From assembly GCF_019654975.1 (NCBI RefSeq), contig NZ_BPEW01000021.1:1-64000 (forward strand): a stretch of 64,000 nt of DNA. Direction: 5' to 3'. This document shows, piece after piece, positions 52,989-61,230 of the stretch (its first letter is position 1; each line of letters starts with the position of its first letter). The notes under the pieces were generated by a model that was given only the letters and a program-made list of their open reading frames with translations, searched no databases and had not been told where the DNA came from. The translations under genes were made by a program, and so were the position numbers. This DNA comes from Shewanella sp. c952. Lineage in GTDB: Bacteria; Pseudomonadota; Gammaproteobacteria; Enterobacterales; Shewanellaceae.

Positions 52989-53086
52989 TTGACACCCTGT
53001 TAACGTTTAACTGTTACTCAGGGTAACGTTGAGCTATATAGCTCCGTAGCCGTGCTTCTTGCGACCAGGAAGCGCGGTTTTTTTAT
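52989..53086 (+). ncRNA. candidate small RNA gene
   Basis: A stand-alone promoter-terminator unit. TTGACA (52989-52994) is followed 17 bases later by a weak -10 (TGTTAC). Then come three dyads: GTTAC...GTAAC (53013-53027), the palindrome GAGCTATATAGCTC (53031-53044) and a terminator stem CCGTGCTTC/GAAGCGCGG (53050-53077) with seven T. No reading frame fits. The RNA would be about 60-70 bases. It does not resemble Spot 42 or a CsrB-type RNA (only one GGA). The -10 is poor. Confidence 0.5.
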
Positions 53087-53103
53087 GCCTAGATTTTAAC
53101 TAA

Positions 53104-53526
53104 TACCAATTGCATTAAAAGTTTGACCATTCAGCGGGAATTCAAAACGCTGTAGGAAAGTAGTGGGATTTGAGCTAATAGTTATTCTCGGCTCTGGCAT
53201 CCTGCTTCGCTCTCGATAATTACTCCTGCATTGTTCTACCTTCGACCATCCTTGGTCTCATACCTCCTAAATCTGACCGCCAAGGAGGGCTGGAATGTCT
53301 TATTTTGTATGGAACAAAATAGACCATTTAGTCGTATATCCAAATCCCATAGCGAATCATACAGCGTATTACCCATTTTTTACCTCAGCCACACTACGTA
53401 AGCCCCTCAGTCTTTCCACTTCTGCTTTGCATTGGCTTAAAAGGGAACAACCATTTGTTTACCAATGCGCTTTGAATTGAAAAAACTGGGGGCTCTGAAC
53501 GGGTCAAATACCTAATGCAATTGGTA
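53104..53526. mobile_element. miniature inverted-repeat element, copy 2 (long form)
   Basis: A 423-base relative of the element at 22311-22587 in inverse orientation, with the same TACCAATTGCATTA ends. The outer parts align closely base for base with the reverse complement of copy 1. Copy 2 carries about 146 additional bases at roughly 53189-53334, starting CGGCTCTGGCATCC, inside the point where copy 1 reads straight through. No transposase is encoded and no target duplication is clear. It begins 18 bases after the T run of the candidate RNA terminator. Confidence 0.85.
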
Positions 53527-53553
53527 TCACTGACTCCCTTAAACAGCAGACAT

Positions 53554-53577
53554 AAAAAAGGAGCCATTAGGCTCCTT
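53554..53577 (-). terminator. dsbA terminator
   Basis: On the minus strand AAGGAGCC-TAAT-GGCTCCTT with a run of T, about 20 bases past the dsbA stop. Confidence 0.85.
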
Positions 53578-53596
53578 CATTGTCATGCTATCGTGC

Positions 53597-54208
53597 TTAC
53601 TTCATTGTTGTAAGGTAGTAAGCAATATCAAGTAGCTCGTCGTAAGACTTGATAGCACCAGTTTCTACACGGTACTTACCATTAACTACTAGCGCTGGAA
53701 CGCCTGAGATCTTAGCATTTTGGGTTGCACGCTTCATTTGAGACATTTGTGCATTAACCATGAAAGAGTTAGCAGCAGCGTCAAATGCTTTACCGTCTAC
53801 GCCGTTCGCCACAAATATCGCTTTAACATCATCACGGTTAGTGAAGTGCTGTTTCTTGTCATGAATTGCAGAGAAAATCGCAGTTTCCATTTTCTCATCA
53901 ACTTTTAGTTGATGCGCTACAGCAAAGGCACGAGACATCTCTACACCCATGTTGCCATTAATGAAATCAACGTGATTTTGCTTAAAAGTCACGCCTTCAG
54001 GCAAGCTAGCTTTAATTTTTGGCACTTCTGATTTAGCGAAGTTATAACAGTGCGGGCAATAGAAAGAGAAATACTCGGCAATTTCAGGCTTTGCCGTTGC
54101 AGGGCCTTGATTAACCACGGTGTAATGCACACCCTCTTTATAATCTGCAGCCATTGCTGTCATTGGGGCAACTAAAAATGCTAATGCGACCAGTAATGCT
54201 TTTTTCAT
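53597..54208 (-). CDS. dsbA: thiol:disulfide interchange protein DsbA
   Basis: Periplasmic thioredoxin-fold oxidase that donates disulfides to secreted proteins. The 203 residues have a signal peptide (about 1-20, ending AMA) and the active site FYCPHCYNF, with the cis-Pro in SGVPALVVNG. It lies 155 bases after srkA on the same strand, the same srkA-dsbA pair that in E. coli is under Cpx control. The DUF1223 and other secreted proteins nearby may be clients. Confidence 0.97.
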   Translation of the reverse strand: MKKALLVALAFLVAPMTAMAADYKEGVHYTVVNQGPATAKPEIAEYFSFYCPHCYNFAKSEVPKIKASLPEGVTFKQNHVDFINGNMGVEMSRAFAVAHQLKVDEKMETAIFSAIHDKKQHFTNRDDVKAIFVANGVDGKAFDAAANSFMVNAQMSQMKRATQNAKISGVPALVVNGKYRVETGAIKSYDELLDIAYYLTTMK

Positions 54209-54363
54209 GTAAATTCCTTGGTGATGCTTAACGCACCTTTAATAATTTTTAAGATAACATAATGCCCTTTCGAGTCGACCTCAAGCGCATAAGTTCATTT
54301 TTCTGTTACAAAATGAGAGTCATCACAGAATTTCTCTCATGCTTTCATCGATAAAACGCCAAG

Positions 54364-55398
54364 CTAATACTGCGGGAGCAAACTCAGTGGTGGCTCATCA
54401 AGTGCAGCCAACTGCTCCTTAAAAGATAATATTTGCTGCTCCCAATATTTATCTTCCGCAAACCATGGGAAGTTCATTGGAAAAGCAGGGTCTGCCCAGC
54501 GACGACTGAGCCATGCGTTGTAATGCAGCATGCGCATCGCTCTTAAAGGTTCGATAAGTTGTAGCTCTCGGGTATCAAACTCACAAAACTCTTCATAAGC
54601 TTCTAGTAGCACTTCTAACTGTAAAACCTGCTGTGGTCTATCCCCAGCAAGCATCATCCAAATATCTTGCACTGCGGGCCCCATTTTGGCGTCGTCTAAA
54701 TCCACAAAACCGGGGCCATCTGGCGTCCACAAAATATTGCTTGGGTGCAGATCACCGTGCAGCCGAATATTTTTATAATTTTTCGGTTGCCACATAGCGC
54801 TGGCTTTCTCGAGGATCTGTTCAACCACAGTGAAATAAGGCAGCGCTAAACCAGAGGGAATATGACCAGACTCTTTAAGCCACTTTAATGACTCGTCACC
54901 CAATAGTTGTGGCGACAACGTATCACGGTAGACAAAATCAGCTTGCTTAGAAAACTGATGAATACGACCTATAAACCGCCCCACTGACTCTAACTGATCT
55001 AAGTTATCGACCTCAAAAGCACGCCCACCGATAGAGGGAAAGAGTGCAAACCGAAATCCTTGGTATTCATGTAATGAACGGCCATCAATGATGACAGGAG
55101 TCGCAATAGGCACTTCTTGCTCGCTCAATGCCGCAGAGAAGTCATGCTCCTCTTGGATCTGTTGATCTGTCCAGCGCTCTGGGCGATAAAACTTTACCAC
55201 ATAGCGTTGCCCTCTATCACAGCGAAACTGATAGACACGGTTTTCATAACTATTCAGGGCCAACAAGCCTGTTTCAGGATAAATTCCTAAGGTTTCAATG
55301 GCGGTCAAAATCAGGTCTGGTGTTAAGGCTTGGTAGTGAAATGCTGAATCTTCATCTGTTGCCGTGATGATAACCTTACTAGGCTCTGCTCTATTCAT
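54364..55398 (-). CDS. srkA: stress response kinase A SrkA
   Basis: A 344-residue kinase of the choline/aminoglycoside-kinase fold (YihE/RdoA), reported to protect E. coli from stress-induced death. Visible are the catalytic loop HGDLHPSNILW and metal motif FVDLDDAKMGP, plus LNSYENRVYQF near the N-terminus. No clear ribosome site precedes the ATG. It follows the DUF3630 gene by 36 bases and precedes dsbA. Confidence 0.95.
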   Translation of the reverse strand: MNRAEPSKVIITATDEDSAFHYQALTPDLILTAIETLGIYPETGLLALNSYENRVYQFRCDRGQRYVVKFYRPERWTDQQIQEEHDFSAALSEQEVPIATPVIIDGRSLHEYQGFRFALFPSIGGRAFEVDNLDQLESVGRFIGRIHQFSKQADFVYRDTLSPQLLGDESLKWLKESGHIPSGLALPYFTVVEQILEKASAMWQPKNYKNIRLHGDLHPSNILWTPDGPGFVDLDDAKMGPAVQDIWMMLAGDRPQQVLQLEVLLEAYEEFCEFDTRELQLIEPLRAMRMLHYNAWLSRRWADPAFPMNFPWFAEDKYWEQQILSFKEQLAALDEPPLSLLPQY

Positions 55399-55434
55399 TT
55401 TTTTATGCTCTAACTATTAGTCAATATGGCTGAG

Positions 55435-55734
55435 TTACAGCGCTAAATAAGGCTTCATTAACTTTGCTAAATACACCAGCACGTCAAATTCATCCTCTCT
55501 CTCAGTAGATAACCAACAGATATCACCATAAAATTCATAGTGCAGCTGCAAGTGTGACCCTTCAAACTCCAATAACCATTGATGCCTGTCTGCCCCCCAC
55601 TGCTTTTCAACCACTCGACAATCAATCGCTTTTGCAAACGGCTCTGCAAATTGTTCAAACTGCTCGAAATCAATATCTGCCTGCACCGATAAACTTAACG
55701 TTTCACGATCTAACTTAATAGCATTTAGTTTCAT
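55435..55734 (-). CDS. DUF3630 family protein
   Basis: A 99-residue cytosolic protein with alternating strands, rich in aromatic residues (KQWGADRHQWLLEFEG, HYEFYGDICWLS). I believe it is the DUF3630 family found in Shewanella and Vibrio; the function is unknown. It lies just upstream of srkA and probably shares its transcript. Confidence 0.75.
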   Translation of the reverse strand: MKLNAIKLDRETLSLSVQADIDFEQFEQFAEPFAKAIDCRVVEKQWGADRHQWLLEFEGSHLQLHYEFYGDICWLSTEREDEFDVLVYLAKLMKPYLAL

Positions 55735-55775
55735 CTATCTACTCTGCAACTATTTTAATTAAAACTACCTTTCAG

Positions 55776-56069
55776 TTAACGGCCGGACACGACTTGATTT
55801 TTACACATCAAGTTCTTACCGTCGGCAACGCACAAGTGGCCACATATATAGTCTGGATTTTTATCATCACTCAAGCGCAGCAAGCCTTTACCTTTAGCAT
55901 GACACTGCTCAATTGATGCATAGTAGCCGCTGATGAACTCTCCAGAGTGCTCCACATTAGGCTTTACTGCTGCATCAGGATAATAAAGCAGCGTCCATTC
56001 TGGTGAATCGGTACAAGCTGTTAAGCCAAGAGTTATAAAAGTAATTAAGCATATTAGGCGTAATTTCAT
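55776..56069 (-). CDS. small lipoprotein of unknown function
   Basis: A 97-residue protein with a lipoprotein signal: MKLRLICLITFITLGLTACT, with the lipobox LTAC and Cys at 19. The mature part has five more Cys (EQCH, YICGHLC, MCKN among them) that could form disulfides. The frame opens 22 codons earlier inside the upstream terminator; the ATG at 56069 with AGGA upstream is the proper start. Role unknown. Confidence 0.8.
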   Translation of the reverse strand: MKLRLICLITFITLGLTACTDSPEWTLLYYPDAAVKPNVEHSGEFISGYYASIEQCHAKGKGLLRLSDDKNPDYICGHLCVADGKNLMCKNQVVSGR

Positions 56070-56087
56070 GCTAAAGATCCTATAAAT

Positions 56088-56114
56088 AAAAAAGGCGAAC
56101 AGATGTTCGCCTTT
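56088..56114 (-). terminator. terminator after the Pro-Glu repeat protein gene
   Basis: On the minus strand AAAGGCGAAC-ATCT-GTTCGCCTTT followed by TTTATTTA. It separates the repeat protein gene from the lipoprotein gene. Confidence 0.88.
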
Positions 56115-56180
56115 TAGTAAGCAACTTAAGTCCATTCTACACCGCTTAGATGAGAATTGATGAACTTTACTGTGATTACA

Positions 56181-56945
<765 letters not shown>

Positions 56946-57291
56946 TGTGTTCCACCAGTGGTTGGCCAGAGACTCAATCTGTGAGTCTGTTTAAGCATGT
57001 CAAATTGCACGAAAATAGAACGTTATTATTAATCTATTCTCTTTCCTAAAATCAAGTATTTATACCTATTTTTTAATCGGGTATCAAAAATAGTGCACTA
57101 TATCGGCCAATTTAGTCAAAAAGGCAGCATAATTCAGTTGAAATAGTTCACTGATAAAATGGAAAGCTTGCACTAAACGGCGTTTTAAAGCGCTATTTTG
57201 TGCGCACCTTCAAACTTTAATACATGAATTTTGTTTGTCGCTTGGTTGAGTTTTATGATGGTAATAACCCAGTAGCTTACTAAGGTATAAC
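56946..57291. other. intergenic region between divergent genes, no gene seen
   Basis: About 350 AT-rich bases between the repeat-protein gene and the YgbA-type gene. It should hold both promoters. I looked for an NsrR dyad near 57220-57240 and found only a half-site-like AATACATGAATTTT, which is not enough. Confidence 0.5.
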
Positions 57292-57687
57292 ATGGCTTTT
57301 GAACAACTATTAACTGGCAAATTACTTAGCGAGTTTAAAACCATCTCTGCAATGGTTGATATCTATTGCAAAGCACACCATAAAAGCACTGATGGCGATG
57401 TTTGTCAGGACTGCCAAGAATTCAAAGAATATGCTCATACGCGCCTAGACCGATGTCCATATGGACAAGATAAGCCAACGTGTAATAAGTGCCCTGTACA
57501 TTGTTACAAACCACATATGAAACAAAAAGCTCGCGAAATAATGATATTCGCAGGCCCTAGAATGTTACTTCCACACCCTATCATGGCCATTAGGCATTTA
57601 CTCTCTGAGCGTAAAGATGCGCCTGGCAAGCCACCAGTAGAAGCTTCAAACAGACATCTTCGCATTAAAGTTAAGTCTGAAAGTTAA
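57292..57687 (+). CDS. YgbA-type nitrous oxide-stimulated promoter family protein
   Basis: A 131-residue Cys-rich protein (Cys at 26, 38, 41, 55, 64, 67 and 71) that likely binds metal or an Fe-S cluster. CPYGQDKPTCNKCPVHCYKP and the following FAGPRMLLPHPIMAIRHLL are the signature of the YgbA_NO family. In E. coli ygbA is under NsrR and linked to recovery from nitrosative stress. The precise action is unsettled. Confidence 0.85.
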   Translation: MAFEQLLTGKLLSEFKTISAMVDIYCKAHHKSTDGDVCQDCQEFKEYAHTRLDRCPYGQDKPTCNKCPVHCYKPHMKQKAREIMIFAGPRMLLPHPIMAIRHLLSERKDAPGKPPVEASNRHLRIKVKSES

Positions 57688-57901
57688 CCTTCTAAGCACT
57701 GCTGGCTAACTCTGCTGGTTGCAGACAAATTATATATCTGACTCATTCTATTGAGAAAACATCCCTAAGCGCACAATACTCTCAAACTAGTGTTATGCGC
57801 TTTCTTGTTGTATCTAAGATTCACTACTAGACTTTCGGAAAGTAAACGGACTTATTTGAACAGCGCTGTAATAGCAATATTGCTCGCTGGGACCATTCAG
57901 C

Positions 57902-59119
57902 ATGGAGGCTGCAGCTTTGACTAAAGAGATCCTGCTCGTAGAAGACAATAAGGTCATGTTGTTGATGATGTCGCAGATGTTGTCTTCGCGCGGATATAAA
58001 GTCGTGACCGCCAAGCACGGTATAGATGCACTCTCACAGCTCAAATCTCACCCCGACATTCAGCTTGTTCTTAGCGACTGGATGATGCCAGAGTTAACCG
58101 GTATCGAACTTTGTTACCAGCTAAAATCTCCTGAGTACGACCGCTATATCTTCTTCGTTCTACTTTCAGGCCGAGACGATAAAGAATCAATTGTGGAAGG
58201 CATCAACGCTGGCGCAAATGATTTTGTCGCAAAAGATACCAACATCAATGAACTTGATGCCAGACTAAAGGCTGGCTTTAGAACGCTTGAATTGCACAAC
58301 CAGCTAGTGGCTAAAAATATCGAGCTCGATCGTGCCTACGCCACCATAAAACAAGATCTCGAGTCAGCCAGCGACCTCATTCAACGTATGCTACCAAACC
58401 AAACAAGCTTTAAAGGCGTAGAAATTAACTACACCCATATTCCCAGTGCACAAATTGGCGGTGATATGCTGGGCTGTATGCAACTCGATGAAGAACACAT
58501 AGCCGTTTATCTGTTTGATGTTGCCGGGCACGGTGTTGCTTCCGCCTTAATGTCATTTTCTATTCAGCAAAGTATCAGCTCAAATTCAGGCACCGCCTCC
58601 AATGTTAAACGTAAGAAAGATACTGACCCCTTTTATAGCCTTATCGAGCCAAATGAAGTCATCTCTCACCTAAATCAAAGTTATATCAGCCAAGATCAAA
58701 ATAACCTGTATTTCACTATGGTTTATGCGGTCTTAAATACTAAGAGCGGCCTTTTAAGCTATGCCTTTGCTGGTCACCCACCGATAATTTGGCTGAAGAA
58801 ATCAGAACATTGTAGTGAATTTATCGAGCAAGATAGCTTTGTAGCCGGCATGTTCGACTTTGCAGAATACAAAACTGAGCAGATAAAGCTTAAGCCGGGA
58901 GATCGCGTATTCCTATATTCCGACGGCATCACAGAAGCGGAAGATCAGCAAAAAAATCAATACTCTGAAGTGAGGTTAAAACAACTCGTTCTGGAGCAGA
59001 GCGATAAACCAAGAGATCAGCAAACCGACAGTATCGTCCAAGCCGTTAGTACTTGGGCTGGCATAACACAGTTCGATGATGATATCAGCCTGCTTGCCCT
59101 TGAGTGGCAAGGCGAATAG
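57902..59119 (+). CDS. response regulator with PP2C/SpoIIE phosphatase output
   Basis: A 405-residue fusion. The receiver domain (about 8-130) has the acidic pair E14-D15, phospho-acceptor D59 (LSDWMMPE) and the Lys in FVAKDT. A coiled-coil linker (about 135-165) leads to a PPM/SpoIIE phosphatase domain with metal sites in IGGDMLG, FDVAGHGVASAL, YSDGITEA and FDDDISLLAL, all intact. It should dephosphorylate the STAS protein encoded next. Two starts are possible: ATG at 57902, or TTG at 57917, which has GGAGG 8 bases upstream and gives MTKEILLVEDN, a normal receiver N-terminus. The next gene starts 12 bases after it. Confidence 0.93.
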   Translation: MEAAALTKEILLVEDNKVMLLMMSQMLSSRGYKVVTAKHGIDALSQLKSHPDIQLVLSDWMMPELTGIELCYQLKSPEYDRYIFFVLLSGRDDKESIVEGINAGANDFVAKDTNINELDARLKAGFRTLELHNQLVAKNIELDRAYATIKQDLESASDLIQRMLPNQTSFKGVEINYTHIPSAQIGGDMLGCMQLDEEHIAVYLFDVAGHGVASALMSFSIQQSISSNSGTASNVKRKKDTDPFYSLIEPNEVISHLNQSYISQDQNNLYFTMVYAVLNTKSGLLSYAFAGHPPIIWLKKSEHCSEFIEQDSFVAGMFDFAEYKTEQIKLKPGDRVFLYSDGITEAEDQQKNQYSEVRLKQLVLEQSDKPRDQQTDSIVQAVSTWAGITQFDDDISLLALEWQGE

Positions 59120-59131
59120 AGAGGAAACACT

Positions 59132-59464
59132 ATGCAATTCGATATTATAGAAAAAGGCCAGTACACCATAGTTCAAATCAATGAAGGTCGTTTTGATGCC
59201 AAACTAGCTCCGGCATTTAGAGAGCAACTAGAGCAAGTCAAAGGCAATATTCGTGACCACTTAGTACTAGATTTAGGACAAGTACGCTTTATGGATAGCA
59301 GTGGACTCGGTGCGGTAATGGGCGCTTATAAAATGCTGCGCAATACCAAAATAAGCATTGTTAACCCACAAAAGCCCGTCACGGATCTGCTCAAACTAAC
59401 CCGTATGGACAAACTAATTCTCAGCCACCCAACAATTGAAGATGCACTGGCTCCAACCGCTTAA
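59132..59464 (+). CDS. STAS-domain anti-sigma factor antagonist-like protein
   Basis: A 110-residue SpoIIAA/SypA-type protein. The phosphorylation motif FMDSSGLGAVMGAYK is intact, with Ser56/Ser57 as the predicted site; the second serine corresponds to the one used in SpoIIAA. It lies between its predicted phosphatase and the nucleotidyltransferase gene; the kinase is one gene further on. As no sigma factor is encoded nearby, its target may be the polysaccharide machinery, as with SypA in Vibrio fischeri. Confidence 0.93.
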   Translation: MQFDIIEKGQYTIVQINEGRFDAKLAPAFREQLEQVKGNIRDHLVLDLGQVRFMDSSGLGAVMGAYKMLRNTKISIVNPQKPVTDLLKLTRMDKLILSHPTIEDALAPTA

Positions 59465-59477
59465 AGAGGTAGATGTT

Positions 59478-60671
59478 ATGAAAGGAATGATCTTAGCCGC
59501 AGGGAAAGGCACGCGTATTAAGCCAATATCTTACGCAATTCCAAAGCCGATGGTGCCAATTTTGGGGAAACCCGTAATGGAATCGATGATCCAACTATTT
59601 GCCAAAAATGGCATAGATAAAATAGTGATCAACACCAGCCACTTGGCTGAAATTATCGAAAACTATTTTGGCGATGGTCACCATTTCAATGTGCAGCTTT
59701 CCTATTCATATGAAGCCAAAGAAGTTAACGGGAAGTTTGTTAGCCAAGCATTAGGTTCAGCTGGCGGTATGAGAAAAGTGCAAGATTTCTCAGGCTTTTT
59801 CGACGAAACTTTTGTGGTAGTTTGCGGCGATGCTTGGATCGATCTCGATCTAAAAGCAGCCGTCGAACATCACAAGAAGCACGGCGGTATCGCCACTATT
59901 ATCACTCGCGAGGTGCCCTCTTCTGAAGTGAACAAATACGGCGTTGTGGTTACAGATAAATATGAGCAAGTGGTTAGCTTTCAGGAAAAGCCACTAGAGT
60001 CAGAGGCGCTATCAAACAAGATCAATACTGGCATCTATATTTTCGAGCCCGCCATCTTTGACTTCATCCCCAAAAATACTGAGTTTGACATTGGTAGCGA
60101 TCTATTTCCTCTGTTAGTCGAAAGAAAAGCGCATTTCTATGCCGTTAATATGGACTTCCAATGGCTAGATGTTGGTAAGGTTAAAGACGTCTGGGAAGTG
60201 ACCAGTGATATATTGAATGGAAAAGTGAAAGGCTATCCAATTCCTGGCACCCAGTTAGCACCCGGCATTTGGGTGGGTATCAATACCCAAATTGATATCT
60301 CTAAATGTAAGATCACTCCGCCAGTAATTATTAGCAGTGGCTGTGAAATTCAAAATGGCGCGACCATCATAGGTCCAGCTGTTGTGGGGGCTAATTGCAA
60401 AGTCGACGCTAAGAGTCTTGTCAGCAATACCCTCATCTGCGATTACATCCACTTAGCTAATGACGCCTACATCGTTAACAAAACCATGTTTGGTGATTAC
60501 CTATTAGGGCACGACGGTTATACCCAGCTGTTGGCCGACTGTCAGTACGTGCATATTCTGAAAAACCGTAATGTTTCACGCCCTTTAACGGGACAAGCCA
60601 CTATCAATGATTTCTATAATGCACTGCAAACACCAATCACTGCTCCTGTGCCACTACAACAGGTGAAATAA
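59478..60671 (+). CDS. sugar nucleotidyltransferase (NDP-sugar synthase)
   Basis: A 397-residue enzyme that should join a sugar 1-phosphate and an NTP. The N-terminal Rossmann-like domain (about 1-240) has the loop MILAAGKGTRIKPISYAIPK, GDAWIDLDL and EKPLES; WLDVGKVKDVWEV closes it. A left-handed beta-helix follows (about 255-350). It resembles mannose-1-phosphate guanylyltransferase or glucose-1-phosphate enzymes; the sugar cannot be told. The ATG at 59478 is preceded by GAGG; an earlier frame overlaps the STAS gene. It sits inside the partner-switching gene set. Confidence 0.88.
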   Translation: MKGMILAAGKGTRIKPISYAIPKPMVPILGKPVMESMIQLFAKNGIDKIVINTSHLAEIIENYFGDGHHFNVQLSYSYEAKEVNGKFVSQALGSAGGMRKVQDFSGFFDETFVVVCGDAWIDLDLKAAVEHHKKHGGIATIITREVPSSEVNKYGVVVTDKYEQVVSFQEKPLESEALSNKINTGIYIFEPAIFDFIPKNTEFDIGSDLFPLLVERKAHFYAVNMDFQWLDVGKVKDVWEVTSDILNGKVKGYPIPGTQLAPGIWVGINTQIDISKCKITPPVIISSGCEIQNGATIIGPAVVGANCKVDAKSLVSNTLICDYIHLANDAYIVNKTMFGDYLLGHDGYTQLLADCQYVHILKNRNVSRPLTGQATINDFYNALQTPITAPVPLQQVK

Positions 60672-60680
60672 GGTCAACTT

Positions 60681-61130
60681 ATGGATGTGAACACAAGGAC
60701 GTTTCACAAAGAGTACCTCAGCAGCTTAGAGGCATCTAGAGAGGTCGCGGAAGACATAGTGCCTTACTGGAATAGCTTAGGACTTAATGAACTGATTATA
60801 GGGCAAATGGAGCTTTGTCTTGTTGAGGTGGTCAACAATGTTTTTGAGCATGCCTACAGCAATAACGAAGGCGACAAGTTTGTAGCGAAATCCTATTTGA
60901 CTAAGGCTCAAAATATAATCCTAGAAATCTCTGATTTTGGTCATTCAATGCCAAGTGGCGTGCTTGAAGAGCTATTGAGTACAGACTTTGTAGAACCACT
61001 AGCCGACGACCCAGAAACTTGGCTACAGAGCAAACGAGGACTGAAGATCATTCAGGAGCTATCAGACAAGTTAGAGTATTTTTCACACCAAAATCGCAAC
61101 ACATTAAAGCTACAAAAAAGCGCAAGCTGA
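60681..61130 (+). CDS. RsbW-like anti-sigma factor/serine kinase
   Basis: A 149-residue GHKL ATPase. The N box ELCLVEVVNNVFEHAY (E49, N53), G1 box DFGHSMP (D85) and RGLKII near 119-124 place it in the HATPase_c_2/RsbW group that phosphorylates STAS proteins on serine. It starts 9 bases after the nucleotidyltransferase stop. The STAS protein at 59132 is the predicted substrate. Confidence 0.9.
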   Translation: MDVNTRTFHKEYLSSLEASREVAEDIVPYWNSLGLNELIIGQMELCLVEVVNNVFEHAYSNNEGDKFVAKSYLTKAQNIILEISDFGHSMPSGVLEELLSTDFVEPLADDPETWLQSKRGLKIIQELSDKLEYFSHQNRNTLKLQKSAS

Positions 61131-61230
61131 ACCAATATTAATTGCAGTTCAGCCCATGCGGCAAGACTTGAGGTAGCCACAAGATAAAAGCGCCTTAGTC
61201 AAAACCGATAAGTGCACGGAGAATAGATAA

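Noticed and set aside
53295..53480. 61-codon frame inside mobile element copy 2
   Set aside because: It runs across the additional block and the shared arm and is not kept in copy 1, so it is a chance frame.
57200..57260. NsrR operator upstream of the YgbA-type gene
   Set aside because: Expected from E. coli, but only a half-site-like string is present, with no dyad.
59132..61130. Sigma-factor regulon of the RsbV/RsbW type
   Set aside because: No sigma factor gene is adjacent; the genes are embedded in a polysaccharide operon, so the generic sigma switch is not assumed.
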